Part shown: piece by piece, positions 1-5,401 of the stretch | Layout: the number at the start of each line of letters is the position of its first letter | Numbering within the stretch: position 1 is the stretch's first letter | Source of the DNA: Paracoccaceae bacterium | GTDB lineage: Bacteria > Pseudomonadota > Alphaproteobacteria > Rhodobacterales > Rhodobacteraceae | DNA: 5,440 nt | Reading direction: 5' to 3' | Assembly (NCBI GenBank): GCA_026982515.1 | Contig: JALSGY010000064.1 | Coordinates: forward strand, 1-5,440 | The notes under the pieces: generated by a model | What the model saw: only the letters and a program-made list of their open reading frames with translations | What the model was told of the DNA's origin: nothing | The model's database searches: none | Program-made: the position numbers and the translations under genes

Positions 1-246
1 CAGCAGGTCCAGGCCATCGAAAAGAACCCGGCCCTGGCGCACCTCGGCAGGTGGCGAGGGCAGCAGGCCGATCAGCGACATCATGGTCACGGACTTGCCC
101 GAGCCCGATTCCCCCACCACGCCCAGCAGTTCGCCGGGGCGCAGATCGAAGCTGACGGAGTTGACGGCGTGTACTTCTCCAGACCGGGTCAGGAATACGG
201 TCTTGAGGTCCTTCACATCAAGGACAGGCGCAGCCCCATCGGGCAT
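1..246 (-). CDS. Peptide-type ABC transporter ATP-binding protein, N-terminal part
   Basis: The first 82 codons are present, and the gene runs off the left edge in frame. It starts with MPDGAAPVLDVKDLKTVF and contains a perfect Walker A motif, GESGSGKS (residues 45-52, plus-strand positions 91-114), followed by VTMMSLIGLLP. The order (beta strand LDVKDLKTVF, FDLRPGELLGVVGESGSGKS, then a GLLP segment) is typical of the DppD/OppD family. These are cytoplasmic ATPases that power import of dipeptides, oligopeptides, nickel or related solutes with two permeases and a periplasmic binding protein. The ATG at 246 is chosen because the homologous core begins right after it and a G-run (253-258, read on the minus strand) lies 6 bases upstream as a possible ribosome binding site. 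The Walker B, signature and C-terminal oligopeptide-binding regions lie outside the window, so the substrate cannot be judged. It is divergent from the deacylase operon, which suggests shared control and perhaps a shared substrate (inference). Confidence 0.9.
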   Translation of the reverse strand, partial: MPDGAAPVLDVKDLKTVFLTRSGEVHAVNSVSFDLRPGELLGVVGESGSGKSVTMMSLIGLLPSPPAEVRQGRVLFDGLDLL

Positions 247-333
247 GTATGACCCCCCAGTCGGCACTTGTTCTTCTTGTGCGGCTTGCCGGAGCCGATG
301 CCCGGATGCACGCATTAGGCGAAGGATATCATT

Positions 334-345
334 AAAAAATTTTTT
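334..345. repeat. Perfect A6T6 palindrome
   Basis: Six A residues are followed directly by six T residues, a perfect 12-base self-complementary tract in otherwise GC-rich DNA. Phased A-tracts of this kind are known to bend DNA, and a second AAAATTTT tract is centred 39 bases downstream (375-382). It may be a curved promoter element or a binding site for a nucleoid protein. It lacks a GC stem, so it is not a convincing terminator. Confidence 0.6.
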
Positions 346-379
346 CGGGCAAGGAATATGTTTCGTTGGTGCGGAAAAT

Positions 380-397
380 TTTGATCATTCAATCAAA
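380..397. promoter_or_regulatory. Candidate operator, TTTGAT-N6-ATCAAA dyad
   Basis: Six-base inverted arms TTTGAT (380-385) and ATCAAA (392-397) flank the six-base spacer CATTCA. An 18-base dyad with short AT-rich arms is a typical size for a dimeric regulator site, and it lies in the middle of a divergent promoter region. No specific regulator family is implied. The arms are AT-rich and short, so a chance match remains possible. Confidence 0.4.
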
Positions 398-456
398 CAG
401 GCCGGCCGGGCCTTGACCATTGCCGTCGCTCACCGCAGGGTTGCGGGGGTCGAACG

Positions 457-462
457 GGAGGA
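457..462 (+). promoter_or_regulatory. Ribosome binding site GGAGGA fixing the ArgE-family start
   Basis: GGAGGA lies four bases before the ATG at 467. This strong Shine-Dalgarno decides the start. The same reading frame stays open far upstream (back to 83), but that extension would run antisense over the ABC transporter gene and through the AT-rich control region. Confidence 0.85.
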
Positions 463-466
463 AAAG

Positions 467-1633
467 ATGGCAGGCGGGCTGTCGGCACGCGAGATACTTG
501 AACGGCTGGTGGCCTTCCCGACCATCAGCGAAAACAGCAACCTCGCGCTGATCGACTGGGTGGAAGAGTATCTTGCCGGCTGCGGGGTGAAGGCGCACCG
601 GGTATGGAACGAGGCGCGCACCCATGCCGCGCTCTTTGCCAATGTCGGCCCCGAGGTGGCAGGCGGGGTCGTCCTGTCGGGCCACAGCGACGTGGTGCCG
701 GTGGAGGGCCAGGCCTGGAGCAGCGATCCCTTCACCCTGACCGAGCGTGCGGGCCGGCTTCATGGGCGCGGCACCTGCGACATGAAGGGTTTCGTGGCGC
801 TGGCGCTGGCAGCGGTGCCCGCGGCGCTGGAGGCGGGGCTCAGGCGGCCGCTGCAGATCGCGCTGAGCTATGACGAGGAGGTGGGCTGCACCGGCGCGCC
901 GGCGATGATCGACGAGATGATCGCCACGCTGCCGCGCGCCGATCTGGTGATCGTGGGCGAGCCCTCGATGATGCAGGTGGTCACCGCGCACAAGGCGATG
1001 GCCGGGGCCGACGTGCGGGTGAGGGGGCACGAGGTACACTCCTCGCTGCTGCCGCAGGGCGTCTCGGCGGTGATGGAGGGGGCGCGGCTGATCGACTGGG
1101 CCAACCGGATGAACGAGGACATCCAGTCGCGGGATCCCGAAGGCCCGGCCCGCCTGTTCGAGCCGCCTTTCACCACGCTGCACGTGGGCACCGTCAGCGG
1201 CGGCACGGCCCAGAACATCACCGCGAAGGAATGCCGCTTCGGTCTGGAATTCCGTTGCGTTCCGGGCGATTCGCCCGAGGGCTGGCTGGCCCGCCTGCGC
1301 GACGAGGCCGAGGCGCTGGATGCGGCGCTGCGCGCCCGCCACCCCGAGGCCGGGGTGGTGCTGGACGTCTGGCCCACCGTGCCGGCGCTCGCCCCCGAAG
1401 AGGGCGGCGCGGCCGAGGCGCTGGCGCGCCGGATCACCGGCGACAACGGCACCCATGCGGTCAGCTATGCCACCGAGGCCGGCCAGTTCCAGGAGCGGGG
1501 CTACTCGGTGGTGGTCTGCGGCCCCGGCGACATCGCCCAGGCCCATCAGGGCGACGAATTCATCGCCATCGAACAACTGCAGGCCGGCGAACGGTTCATC
1601 CGCCGCCTGATCGACGATCTGACAAAGGAGTAG
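467..1633 (+). CDS. argE: Acetylornithine deacetylase-family (ArgE-like, M20) metallohydrolase
   Basis: This is a complete 388-residue cytoplasmic zinc hydrolase of the M20 family, close to the usual ArgE length. ArgE releases acetate from N-acetyl-ornithine, and relatives deacylate other N-acyl amino acids. Expected motifs appear in order: SGHSDVVPV (metal ligand H73), GRGTCDMKG (bridging D105), SYDEEVGCTGA (catalytic E137 and ligand E138), VGEPS (ligand E165), RGHEVHSS (H191, dimerisation domain) and PGDIAQAHQGDEFI (ligand H360). The start at 467 has a strong Shine-Dalgarno. It is the first gene of a four-gene operon and its stop is followed after 3 bases by the next start. Known biology: many alphaproteobacteria recycle acetyl groups with ArgJ and carry ArgE paralogues outside arginine genes. 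Here the neighbours are a peptide-type transporter and a second deacylase, so a catabolic role on another N-acyl amino acid is at least as likely as arginine synthesis. The family call is firm, but the substrate is not. Confidence 0.92.
   Translation: MAGGLSAREILERLVAFPTISENSNLALIDWVEEYLAGCGVKAHRVWNEARTHAALFANVGPEVAGGVVLSGHSDVVPVEGQAWSSDPFTLTERAGRLHGRGTCDMKGFVALALAAVPAALEAGLRRPLQIALSYDEEVGCTGAPAMIDEMIATLPRADLVIVGEPSMMQVVTAHKAMAGADVRVRGHEVHSSLLPQGVSAVMEGARLIDWANRMNEDIQSRDPEGPARLFEPPFTTLHVGTVSGGTAQNITAKECRFGLEFRCVPGDSPEGWLARLRDEAEALDAALRARHPEAGVVLDVWPTVPALAPEEGGAAEALARRITGDNGTHAVSYATEAGQFQERGYSVVVCGPGDIAQAHQGDEFIAIEQLQAGERFIRRLIDDLTKE
1624..1630 (+). promoter_or_regulatory. Ribosome binding site AAAGGAG inside the end of the upstream gene
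   Basis: AAAGGAG sits in the last codons of the ArgE-like gene, immediately before its TAG stop, and ends six bases before the ATG at 1637. This placement implies translational coupling of the two deacylases. Confidence 0.85.
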
Positions 1634-1636
1634 CCC

Positions 1637-2803
1637 ATGCCCATCCGCAACCGCTTTGCCGAACTTCTGCCCGAGATCACCGCCTGGCGTCGCGACCTGC
1701 ACGAAAACCCCGAACTTCTGTTCGACACGCATCGCACCGCCGGAATCGTGGCCGGGAAACTGCGCGAATTCGGCTGCGACGAGGTGATCGAGGGCATCGC
1801 GAAGACCGGCGTGGTGGGGGTGATCCGCGGCAGGAGCAACGGTTCGGGCAAGGTGATCGGGTTGCGCGCCGACATGGATGCGCTGCCGATCTTCGAGGCC
1901 ACCGGCGTGGAATATGCCTCGAAAACCCCCGGCGTGATGCATGCCTGCGGCCACGACGGGCACACGGCGATGCTTCTGGGGGCGGCGAAATACCTGGCCG
2001 AGACGCGCAACTTCGACGGCACGGTGGTGGTCATCTTCCAGCCCGCCGAAGAGGGCGGCGGCGGCGGCAAGGTGATGGTTGACGAGGGGCTGATGGAACG
2101 TTTCGCCATCCAGGAGATCTACGGCATGCACAACATGCCCGGCCTGCCGGTCGGCCAGTTCGCGATCCGCCCGGGGCCGTTCTTCGCCGCCGCCGACCAG
2201 TTCGAGATCGAGGTCGAGGGCAAGGGCGGCCACGCGGCCAAGCCCCATGACGCGATCGACACCACGCTGGCGGCCAGCCACATCGTTGTGGCGCTGCAGT
2301 CGATCGCCAGCCGCAACGTGGATCCTCTGCATTCGGTGGTGGTGTCGGTGTGTTCCTTCCGCACCGAGAGCGAGGCGCACAACGTGATTCCCCAGCACGT
2401 GGTGCTGCGCGGCACGGTGCGCAGCCACGACCCGCAGGTGCGTGACCTGGCCGAGGAGAGGCTGAAACGGATCGCCGCCGCCACCGCCGAGGCCTTCGGC
2501 GCCGAGGCGCGGGTGAACTACGAACGGGGCTATCCGGTGATGGTCAACGCACGGGAGCAGACGGAATTCGCCGCCGAAGCCGCCCGGGCGGTATCCGGCA
2601 ATGCCCCGCTGGAGGCGCCGCCGATCATGGGGGGCGAGGACTTCGCCTTCATGCTGGAGGCGCGGCCGGGGGCCTACATCCTGGTGGGCAACGGCGATAC
2701 GCCGATGGTGCACCACCCACAGTACAACTTCGACGATGATGCGATTCCCGCCGGCTGCAGCTTCTGGGCCGAGATCGTCGAACAGAGGATGCCGGCGGCC
2801 TGA
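1637..2803 (+). CDS. M20D amidohydrolase (aminoacylase / hippurate hydrolase-like)
   Basis: This is a complete 388-residue M20D-type metallohydrolase. The family cleaves amide bonds of N-acyl or N-aroyl amino acids (hippurate hydrolase HipO, AbgA/AbgB, indole-acetyl amino acid hydrolases, N-acetyl-diaminopimelate deacetylase). Visible motifs are RADMDALPI (78-85), GVMHACGHDGHTAMLLGAA (ligands C104 and H106), FQPAEEGGGGG (catalytic E138, ligand E139), YGMHNMPGLPVG (ligand H165), GKGGHAAKPHDAID in the lid/dimer domain, MGGEDFAFM (331-339) and VHHPQYNFDDD (ligand H359). All expected metal-binding residues are present and there is no signal peptide, so it should be an active cytoplasmic enzyme. 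It starts 3 bases after the ArgE-like gene with a good ribosome binding site. It belongs to a different M20 subfamily from its neighbour, so the pair is not a recent tandem duplication. The two may act on successive or alternative acyl substrates (inference). The exact substrate cannot be read from the sequence. Confidence 0.93.
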   Translation: MPIRNRFAELLPEITAWRRDLHENPELLFDTHRTAGIVAGKLREFGCDEVIEGIAKTGVVGVIRGRSNGSGKVIGLRADMDALPIFEATGVEYASKTPGVMHACGHDGHTAMLLGAAKYLAETRNFDGTVVVIFQPAEEGGGGGKVMVDEGLMERFAIQEIYGMHNMPGLPVGQFAIRPGPFFAAADQFEIEVEGKGGHAAKPHDAIDTTLAASHIVVALQSIASRNVDPLHSVVVSVCSFRTESEAHNVIPQHVVLRGTVRSHDPQVRDLAEERLKRIAAATAEAFGAEARVNYERGYPVMVNAREQTEFAAEAARAVSGNAPLEAPPIMGGEDFAFMLEARPGAYILVGNGDTPMVHHPQYNFDDDAIPAGCSFWAEIVEQRMPAA

Positions 2804-2819
2804 GCCGCGGACGGACCGG

Positions 2820-3560
2820 ATGAAACCCTTTCTTGTCCTGCAGCTGCGCCCCGAGACCGAGGCCGCCGACGACGAGTTTCGCGCCATCATGCGGATGGGC
2901 GGGCTGTCTGCCGATCAGGTGCGGCGCATCCGCATGGATCGCGACGATCTGCCGGCGGATCTGGACCTGTCCGCCCATTCGGGGGTGATCGTTGGCGGCG
3001 GGCCGGGGTGTGTCTCCGATCCGCCCGGGGAAAAGACCCCGACCGAGGCACGCATCGAGGAGATGGTCATGGGGCTGATGCCGCAGATCACCGCCCACGA
3101 CATCCCCTTCCTGGGCTGCTGCTACGGGATCGGGATCCTCGGCCACCACCTGGGCGCCGAGGTGAGCAAGGCGCGCTATGGCGAAAAGCCCGGCACCGCG
3201 CTGTGCCGGATCACCGAGGCCGGCCGGGACGACCCTCTGATGGAGGGGATGCCCGGGGCTTTCGAGGCCTTCGTGGGCCACAAGGAGGCGCTGCAGGAAC
3301 TGCCCGCGGGTTGTGCGCATCTGCTGGTCTCCGACAGCTGTCCCTTCCAGATGATCCGCTACGGCCGCAACGTCTATGCCACCCAGTTTCACCCCGAGGC
3401 CGATGCGGCCGGTTTTGCCCTGCGCATCCGCATCTATCGCAACGAGGGCTATTTCCGCCCCGAAGAGGCCGAACGGCTGACCGAAATGTGCCACCGCGCA
3501 AACGTGCATGCGCCGGCGCGGCTGTTGCGCAATTTCGTCGCCCGCTACCGCAGGGACTGA
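2820..3560 (+). CDS. Stand-alone class I glutamine amidotransferase (GMP synthase-type domain)
   Basis: This complete 246-residue protein consists almost entirely of one class I glutamine amidotransferase domain, which splits glutamine to release ammonia. Visible elements are IVGGGPGCVSDP (57-68), the nucleophile elbow FLGCCYGIGIL with C101 as nucleophile, GHKEAL (153-158), and QFHPEAD containing H191 and E193. The full Cys-His-Glu triad is present. About 50 residues follow the triad (YFRPEEAERLTEMC to the end), with no synthetase or acceptor domain attached. The hydrolase may use a partner acceptor protein, or it may hydrolyse a gamma-glutamyl compound directly, as PuuD-like members of this superfamily do. 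It starts 16 bases after the M20D gene with only a weak GGACGGA upstream. The ATG at 2820 is supported by the family-like beginning MKPFLVLQLRP. It is the third gene of the operon, and its true substrate is unknown. Confidence 0.9.
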   Translation: MKPFLVLQLRPETEAADDEFRAIMRMGGLSADQVRRIRMDRDDLPADLDLSAHSGVIVGGGPGCVSDPPGEKTPTEARIEEMVMGLMPQITAHDIPFLGCCYGIGILGHHLGAEVSKARYGEKPGTALCRITEAGRDDPLMEGMPGAFEAFVGHKEALQELPAGCAHLLVSDSCPFQMIRYGRNVYATQFHPEADAAGFALRIRIYRNEGYFRPEEAERLTEMCHRANVHAPARLLRNFVARYRRD

Positions 3561-3565
3561 AGGAG
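3560..3565 (+). promoter_or_regulatory. Ribosome binding site AAGGAG overlapping the upstream stop codon
   Basis: AAGGAG begins on the last base of the TGA stop of the amidotransferase and ends six bases before the ATG at 3572. It fixes the methyltransferase start and suggests translational coupling. Confidence 0.85.
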
Positions 3566-3571
3566 AACGCC

Positions 3572-4171
3572 ATGTGGGAAGAAAGATACAGCGCCTCGGA
3601 GGATTACCTCTTCGGCCGTGCGCCGGCGAAATTCCTCACCGAGAATCCGGGCTGGCTGAAACCGGGGCTCGAGGCGCTTTCGGTAGCCGATGGCGAGGGG
3701 CGCAATTCCGTCTTCATGGCCGAGCGGGGCCTGCGGGTGAGCGCGTTCGATCTTTCTCCCACGGCGGTGGAACGGGCCCGCGCGCTGGCCGCCGAGCGCG
3801 GGGTGGAGGTGGATTATACCGTATCGGACTGGCACGGCCGGGACTGGGAGGAGGGCCGCTTCGATCTGGTGGTGGGGATCTTCATCCAGTTCTTCGGCCC
3901 CGAAGAACGCATCGGCCAGTTCGCCGATCTGAAGCGCACACTGCGCCCCGGCGGGGTGCTGATGCTGCACGGCTACCGCCCGGAGCAGATCGCGCTGGGC
4001 ACTGGCGGCCCGCCCTTTGTCGAGAACATGTATACCGAGGAACTGCTGCGCGAGGCCTTCGGGGAGTGGCAGATCGAGCGTCTGGCCTCATACGAGCGCG
4101 ACGTGCAGGAAGGACGCGGCCACTCGGGCAAGTCGGCGCTGATTGACCTGATCGTGCGCAAGCCGCAATAG
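3572..4171 (+). CDS. Class I SAM-dependent methyltransferase (TehB-like size class)
   Basis: This complete 199-residue protein has a Rossmann-type methyltransferase fold. The N-terminus WEERYSASEDYLFGRAPAKFL matches the small soluble family that includes TehB-like proteins. The SAM-binding glycine motif is SVADGEGRNSVFMAERG (37-53), a variant of the commoner LDLGCGEGR form. D60 at the end of strand 2 (VSAFDLSPTAVERAR) should bind the SAM ribose. Later segments are RFDLVVGIFIQFF (96-108) and LKRTLRPGGVLMLHGYRPEQ (120-139), the usual post-motif III strand. No membrane segment or signal is seen. The frame is open upstream, but the AAGGAG at 3560-3565 and the homologous N-terminus select the ATG at 3572. 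It is the last gene of the operon, ending before a large hairpin. The methyl acceptor is unknown. A tellurite-resistance annotation would be over-reading. Confidence 0.9.
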   Translation: MWEERYSASEDYLFGRAPAKFLTENPGWLKPGLEALSVADGEGRNSVFMAERGLRVSAFDLSPTAVERARALAAERGVEVDYTVSDWHGRDWEEGRFDLVVGIFIQFFGPEERIGQFADLKRTLRPGGVLMLHGYRPEQIALGTGGPPFVENMYTEELLREAFGEWQIERLASYERDVQEGRGHSGKSALIDLIVRKPQ

Positions 4172-4192
4172 CGCGCCCCTTCTTCTGTCGGG

Positions 4193-4263
4193 AAATACTC
4201 CCGCCGGAGGCATTCGATCTTCGGCGCGGGGGATGGTGTTTCATGCCTCCGGCGGGGATATTT
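4193..4263. terminator. Large inverted repeat, likely bidirectional terminator and dispersed intergenic repeat
   Basis: Arms 4193-4213 and 4243-4263 pair over 21 positions with one mismatch (4198/4258) and one G-T pair (4199/4257). The GC core is 14 perfect pairs, CCCGCCGGAGGCAT on the left, and AT-rich ends (AAATA / TATTT) close the base of the stem. The loop is 29 bases. It lies between the stop codons of two convergent genes (the methyltransferase and moaA), the right place for a terminator serving both strands. Transcripts from the left run into a U-rich stretch (4259-4264). From memory, AAATACTCCCGCCGGAGG-like hairpins are frequent between genes in Rhodobacteraceae, so this may also be one copy of a dispersed repeat. 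The long loop is unusual for a simple intrinsic terminator. Confidence 0.7.
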
Positions 4264-4292
4264 TCAAGGCATCGAAGGTGGGACGGCGCGCC

Positions 4293-5306
4293 TCAGCCGC
4301 CGGTGTGGCTCATGTGGCGCGAGACTTGGCCGTCGGGGCGCTGGCGTGAATAGTCGAAGTCGTGGCCCTTCGGCTTGCGGGTGATGGCGGCGCGGATGGC
4401 CTCGATCAGCGGGCTGTCGTCTTCGGGGTGGGCGCGCAGCGGGGTGATCAGATCGGCGCGGTCCTCCTGGCCGAGGCACATGTAGAGCTCGCCGGTGCAG
4501 GTCAGGCGCACCCGGTTGCAGCTTTCGCAGAAATTGTGCGAGAGCGGCGTGATGAAGCCGATCTTCTGGCCGGTTTCCTCCAGCCGCACGTAGCGCGCCG
4601 GGCCGCCGGTGCGCTCGGCCAGATCGATGAGCGTGTAGCGCCCGGCCAGCTGCTGGCGCAGCTCGGTCAGCGGCCAGTACTGGCCGACGCGGTCGGTCCC
4701 GTCCATCTCGCCCATGGGCATGACCTCGATCCAGGTCAGGTCCATGTCGCGCGCGGCGCACCATTCGGTGAGGGTAAACAGCTCGTCCTCGTTGAAGCCG
4801 CGCAGCGCGACGGCATTGATCTTGACCCGCAGCCCCGCGGCCTGCGCGGCCTCGATCCCGCGCAGCACCTGGGGCAGGCGGCCCCAGCGGGTGATGCGGG
4901 CGAATTTCTCCTCGTTCAGGGTGTCGAGCGAGACGTTGACCCGCCGCACGCCCGCGGCGAAGAGCTCATCGGCGAAGCGGTGCAGCTGCGAGCCGTTGGT
5001 GGTAAGCGTCAGCTCCTCCAGCGCGCCGCTTTCGAGGTGTCGCGACATGGCCCGGAAGAACATCATGATGTTGCGCCGCACCAGCGGCTCGCCCCCGGTG
5101 ATGCGCAGCTTGCGCACCCCCAGCCGGATGAAGGCGGTGCACATGCGATCCAGCTCTTCGAGGGTGAGGATTTCCTTCTTGGGCAGGAATTCCATGTGTT
5201 CCGTCATGCAGTAGGTGCAGCGGAAATCGCAGCGGTCCGTCACCGAGACCCGCAGGTAGGTGACGGCGCGGGCGAACGGATCGACAAGAGGGGCAGGCTG
5301 TTCCAT
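4293..5306 (-). CDS. moaA: GTP 3',8-cyclase MoaA (molybdenum cofactor biosynthesis)
   Basis: This is a complete 337-residue radical SAM enzyme. MoaA converts GTP to 3',8-cyclo-7,8-dihydro-GTP, which MoaC then turns into cyclic pyranopterin monophosphate, the first stage of molybdenum cofactor synthesis in the cytoplasm. The N-terminal radical SAM cluster motif is CDFRCTYC (C26, C30, C33), preceded by YLRVSVTDR. GGEP (71-74) is the SAM-contact motif. The C-terminal second 4Fe-4S site has C260, C263 and C277, with the GTP-binding arginines expected in CNRVRLT (R265, R267). The chain ends in the conserved GG tail (SHTGG) needed for catalysis in characterised MoaA proteins. Length and all motifs are normal. 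The ATG at 5306 is the only reasonable start, since an in-frame TAG lies four codons upstream. No Shine-Dalgarno is visible. No other moa genes are in the window. It converges on the deacylase operon and is functionally unrelated to it. Confidence 0.97.
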   Translation of the reverse strand: MEQPAPLVDPFARAVTYLRVSVTDRCDFRCTYCMTEHMEFLPKKEILTLEELDRMCTAFIRLGVRKLRITGGEPLVRRNIMMFFRAMSRHLESGALEELTLTTNGSQLHRFADELFAAGVRRVNVSLDTLNEEKFARITRWGRLPQVLRGIEAAQAAGLRVKINAVALRGFNEDELFTLTEWCAARDMDLTWIEVMPMGEMDGTDRVGQYWPLTELRQQLAGRYTLIDLAERTGGPARYVRLEETGQKIGFITPLSHNFCESCNRVRLTCTGELYMCLGQEDRADLITPLRAHPEDDSPLIEAIRAAITRKPKGHDFDYSRQRPDGQVSRHMSHTGG

Positions 5307-5312
5307 GGTGCA

Positions 5313-5341
5313 AGCCTAAGCCCGACCGGGGCATGCCGCAA
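5313..5341 (-). promoter_or_regulatory. Candidate promoter of moaA with leaderless geometry
   Basis: On the minus strand, TTGCGG (5341-5336) and TAGGCT (5318-5313) are separated by exactly 17 bases, and the moaA ATG begins 6 bases after the -10-like box. Each hexamer matches the sigma-70 consensus at only three of six positions. With this spacing, transcription would start at or next to the A of the ATG, which would explain the lack of a ribosome binding site. This is a prediction from spacing. Confidence 0.45.
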
Positions 5342-5366
5342 GCGCTTCGATGCGGCCCGGGTGCGG

Positions 5367-5395
5367 TTGATTGACCGGGGCGCAGGCCGTAAGCT
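5367..5395 (+). promoter_or_regulatory. Candidate promoter of the right-edge gene with leaderless geometry
   Basis: TTGATT (5367-5372) and TAAGCT (5390-5395) are separated by 17 bases, and the ATG at 5402 follows 6 bases after the -10-like box. No Shine-Dalgarno lies in the six bases between. The arrangement copies that seen for moaA on the opposite strand. An overlapping TTGACC at 5371-5376 is a better -35 by sequence, but it would leave only 13 bases to the same -10. Confidence 0.45.
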
Positions 5396-5401
5396 TCGGG
5401 C

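Larger units (their letters stand above)
247..466. promoter_or_regulatory. Divergent control region between ABC transporter and deacylase operon
   Basis: These 220 bases separate two divergent starts, so they must carry promoters for both directions. The core, roughly 326-398, is strikingly AT-rich against the GC-rich surroundings. It contains the A6T6 palindrome at 334-345, a second AAAATTTT at 375-382, and the dyad TTTGAT-N6-ATCAAA at 380-397. The nonamer ATCATTAAA (328-336) recurs as ATCATTCAA (384-392). I could not pick a convincing -35/-10 pair for either direction. A TTGACC at 413-418 is a possible -35 for the plus-strand operon, but the -10 that would follow it is poor. The layout fits a bidirectional promoter with binding sites for a regulator, but no regulator gene is visible in the window. 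Confidence 0.6.
467..4171 (+). other. Predicted four-gene operon: two M20 deacylases, amidotransferase, methyltransferase
   Basis: Four genes lie on one strand with gaps of 3, 16 and 11 bases, no room for internal promoters or terminators, and two ribosome binding sites embedded in or overlapping the preceding gene's end. The unit begins after a divergent AT-rich control region and ends at the inverted repeat 4193-4263. Two amide hydrolases plus a glutamine hydrolase suggest nitrogen release from, or rearrangement of, an amide or acyl-amino acid compound. This is inference from gene families and layout only. Confidence 0.8.

Noticed and set aside
334..345. A6T6 palindrome as an intrinsic terminator for a transcript entering from either side
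   Set aside because: There is no GC-rich stem before the T-run, and the site lies upstream of two divergent genes rather than downstream of any.
83..466. N-terminal extension of the ArgE-like protein, including a Cys-rich stretch CSSCAACRSRC near 269-301 that resembles a metal-binding motif
   Set aside because: The frame happens to be open, but it runs antisense over the ABC ATPase with its Walker A motif and through the AT-rich control region. The strong GGAGGA and the family's normal length place the start at 467.
389..2890. A very long open frame (833 codons) on the minus strand across both deacylase genes
   Set aside because: It is antisense to two genes with complete catalytic motifs and strong ribosome binding sites. 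Its product is a His/Gly/Ala/Arg-rich low-complexity translation with no recognisable domain, as expected from third-position GC bias in high-GC DNA.
3008..3571. Possible long N-terminal extension of the methyltransferase overlapping the amidotransferase
   Set aside because: The upstream part is an out-of-frame Arg/Gly/Pro-rich reading of the amidotransferase gene. The AAGGAG at 3560-3565 and the homologous WEERYS start support 3572.
5307..5401. Molybdenum-cofactor riboswitch upstream of moaA
   Set aside because: Only 95 bases separate the divergent genes, and the likely promoter abuts the moaA start codon, leaving no room for a structured leader.
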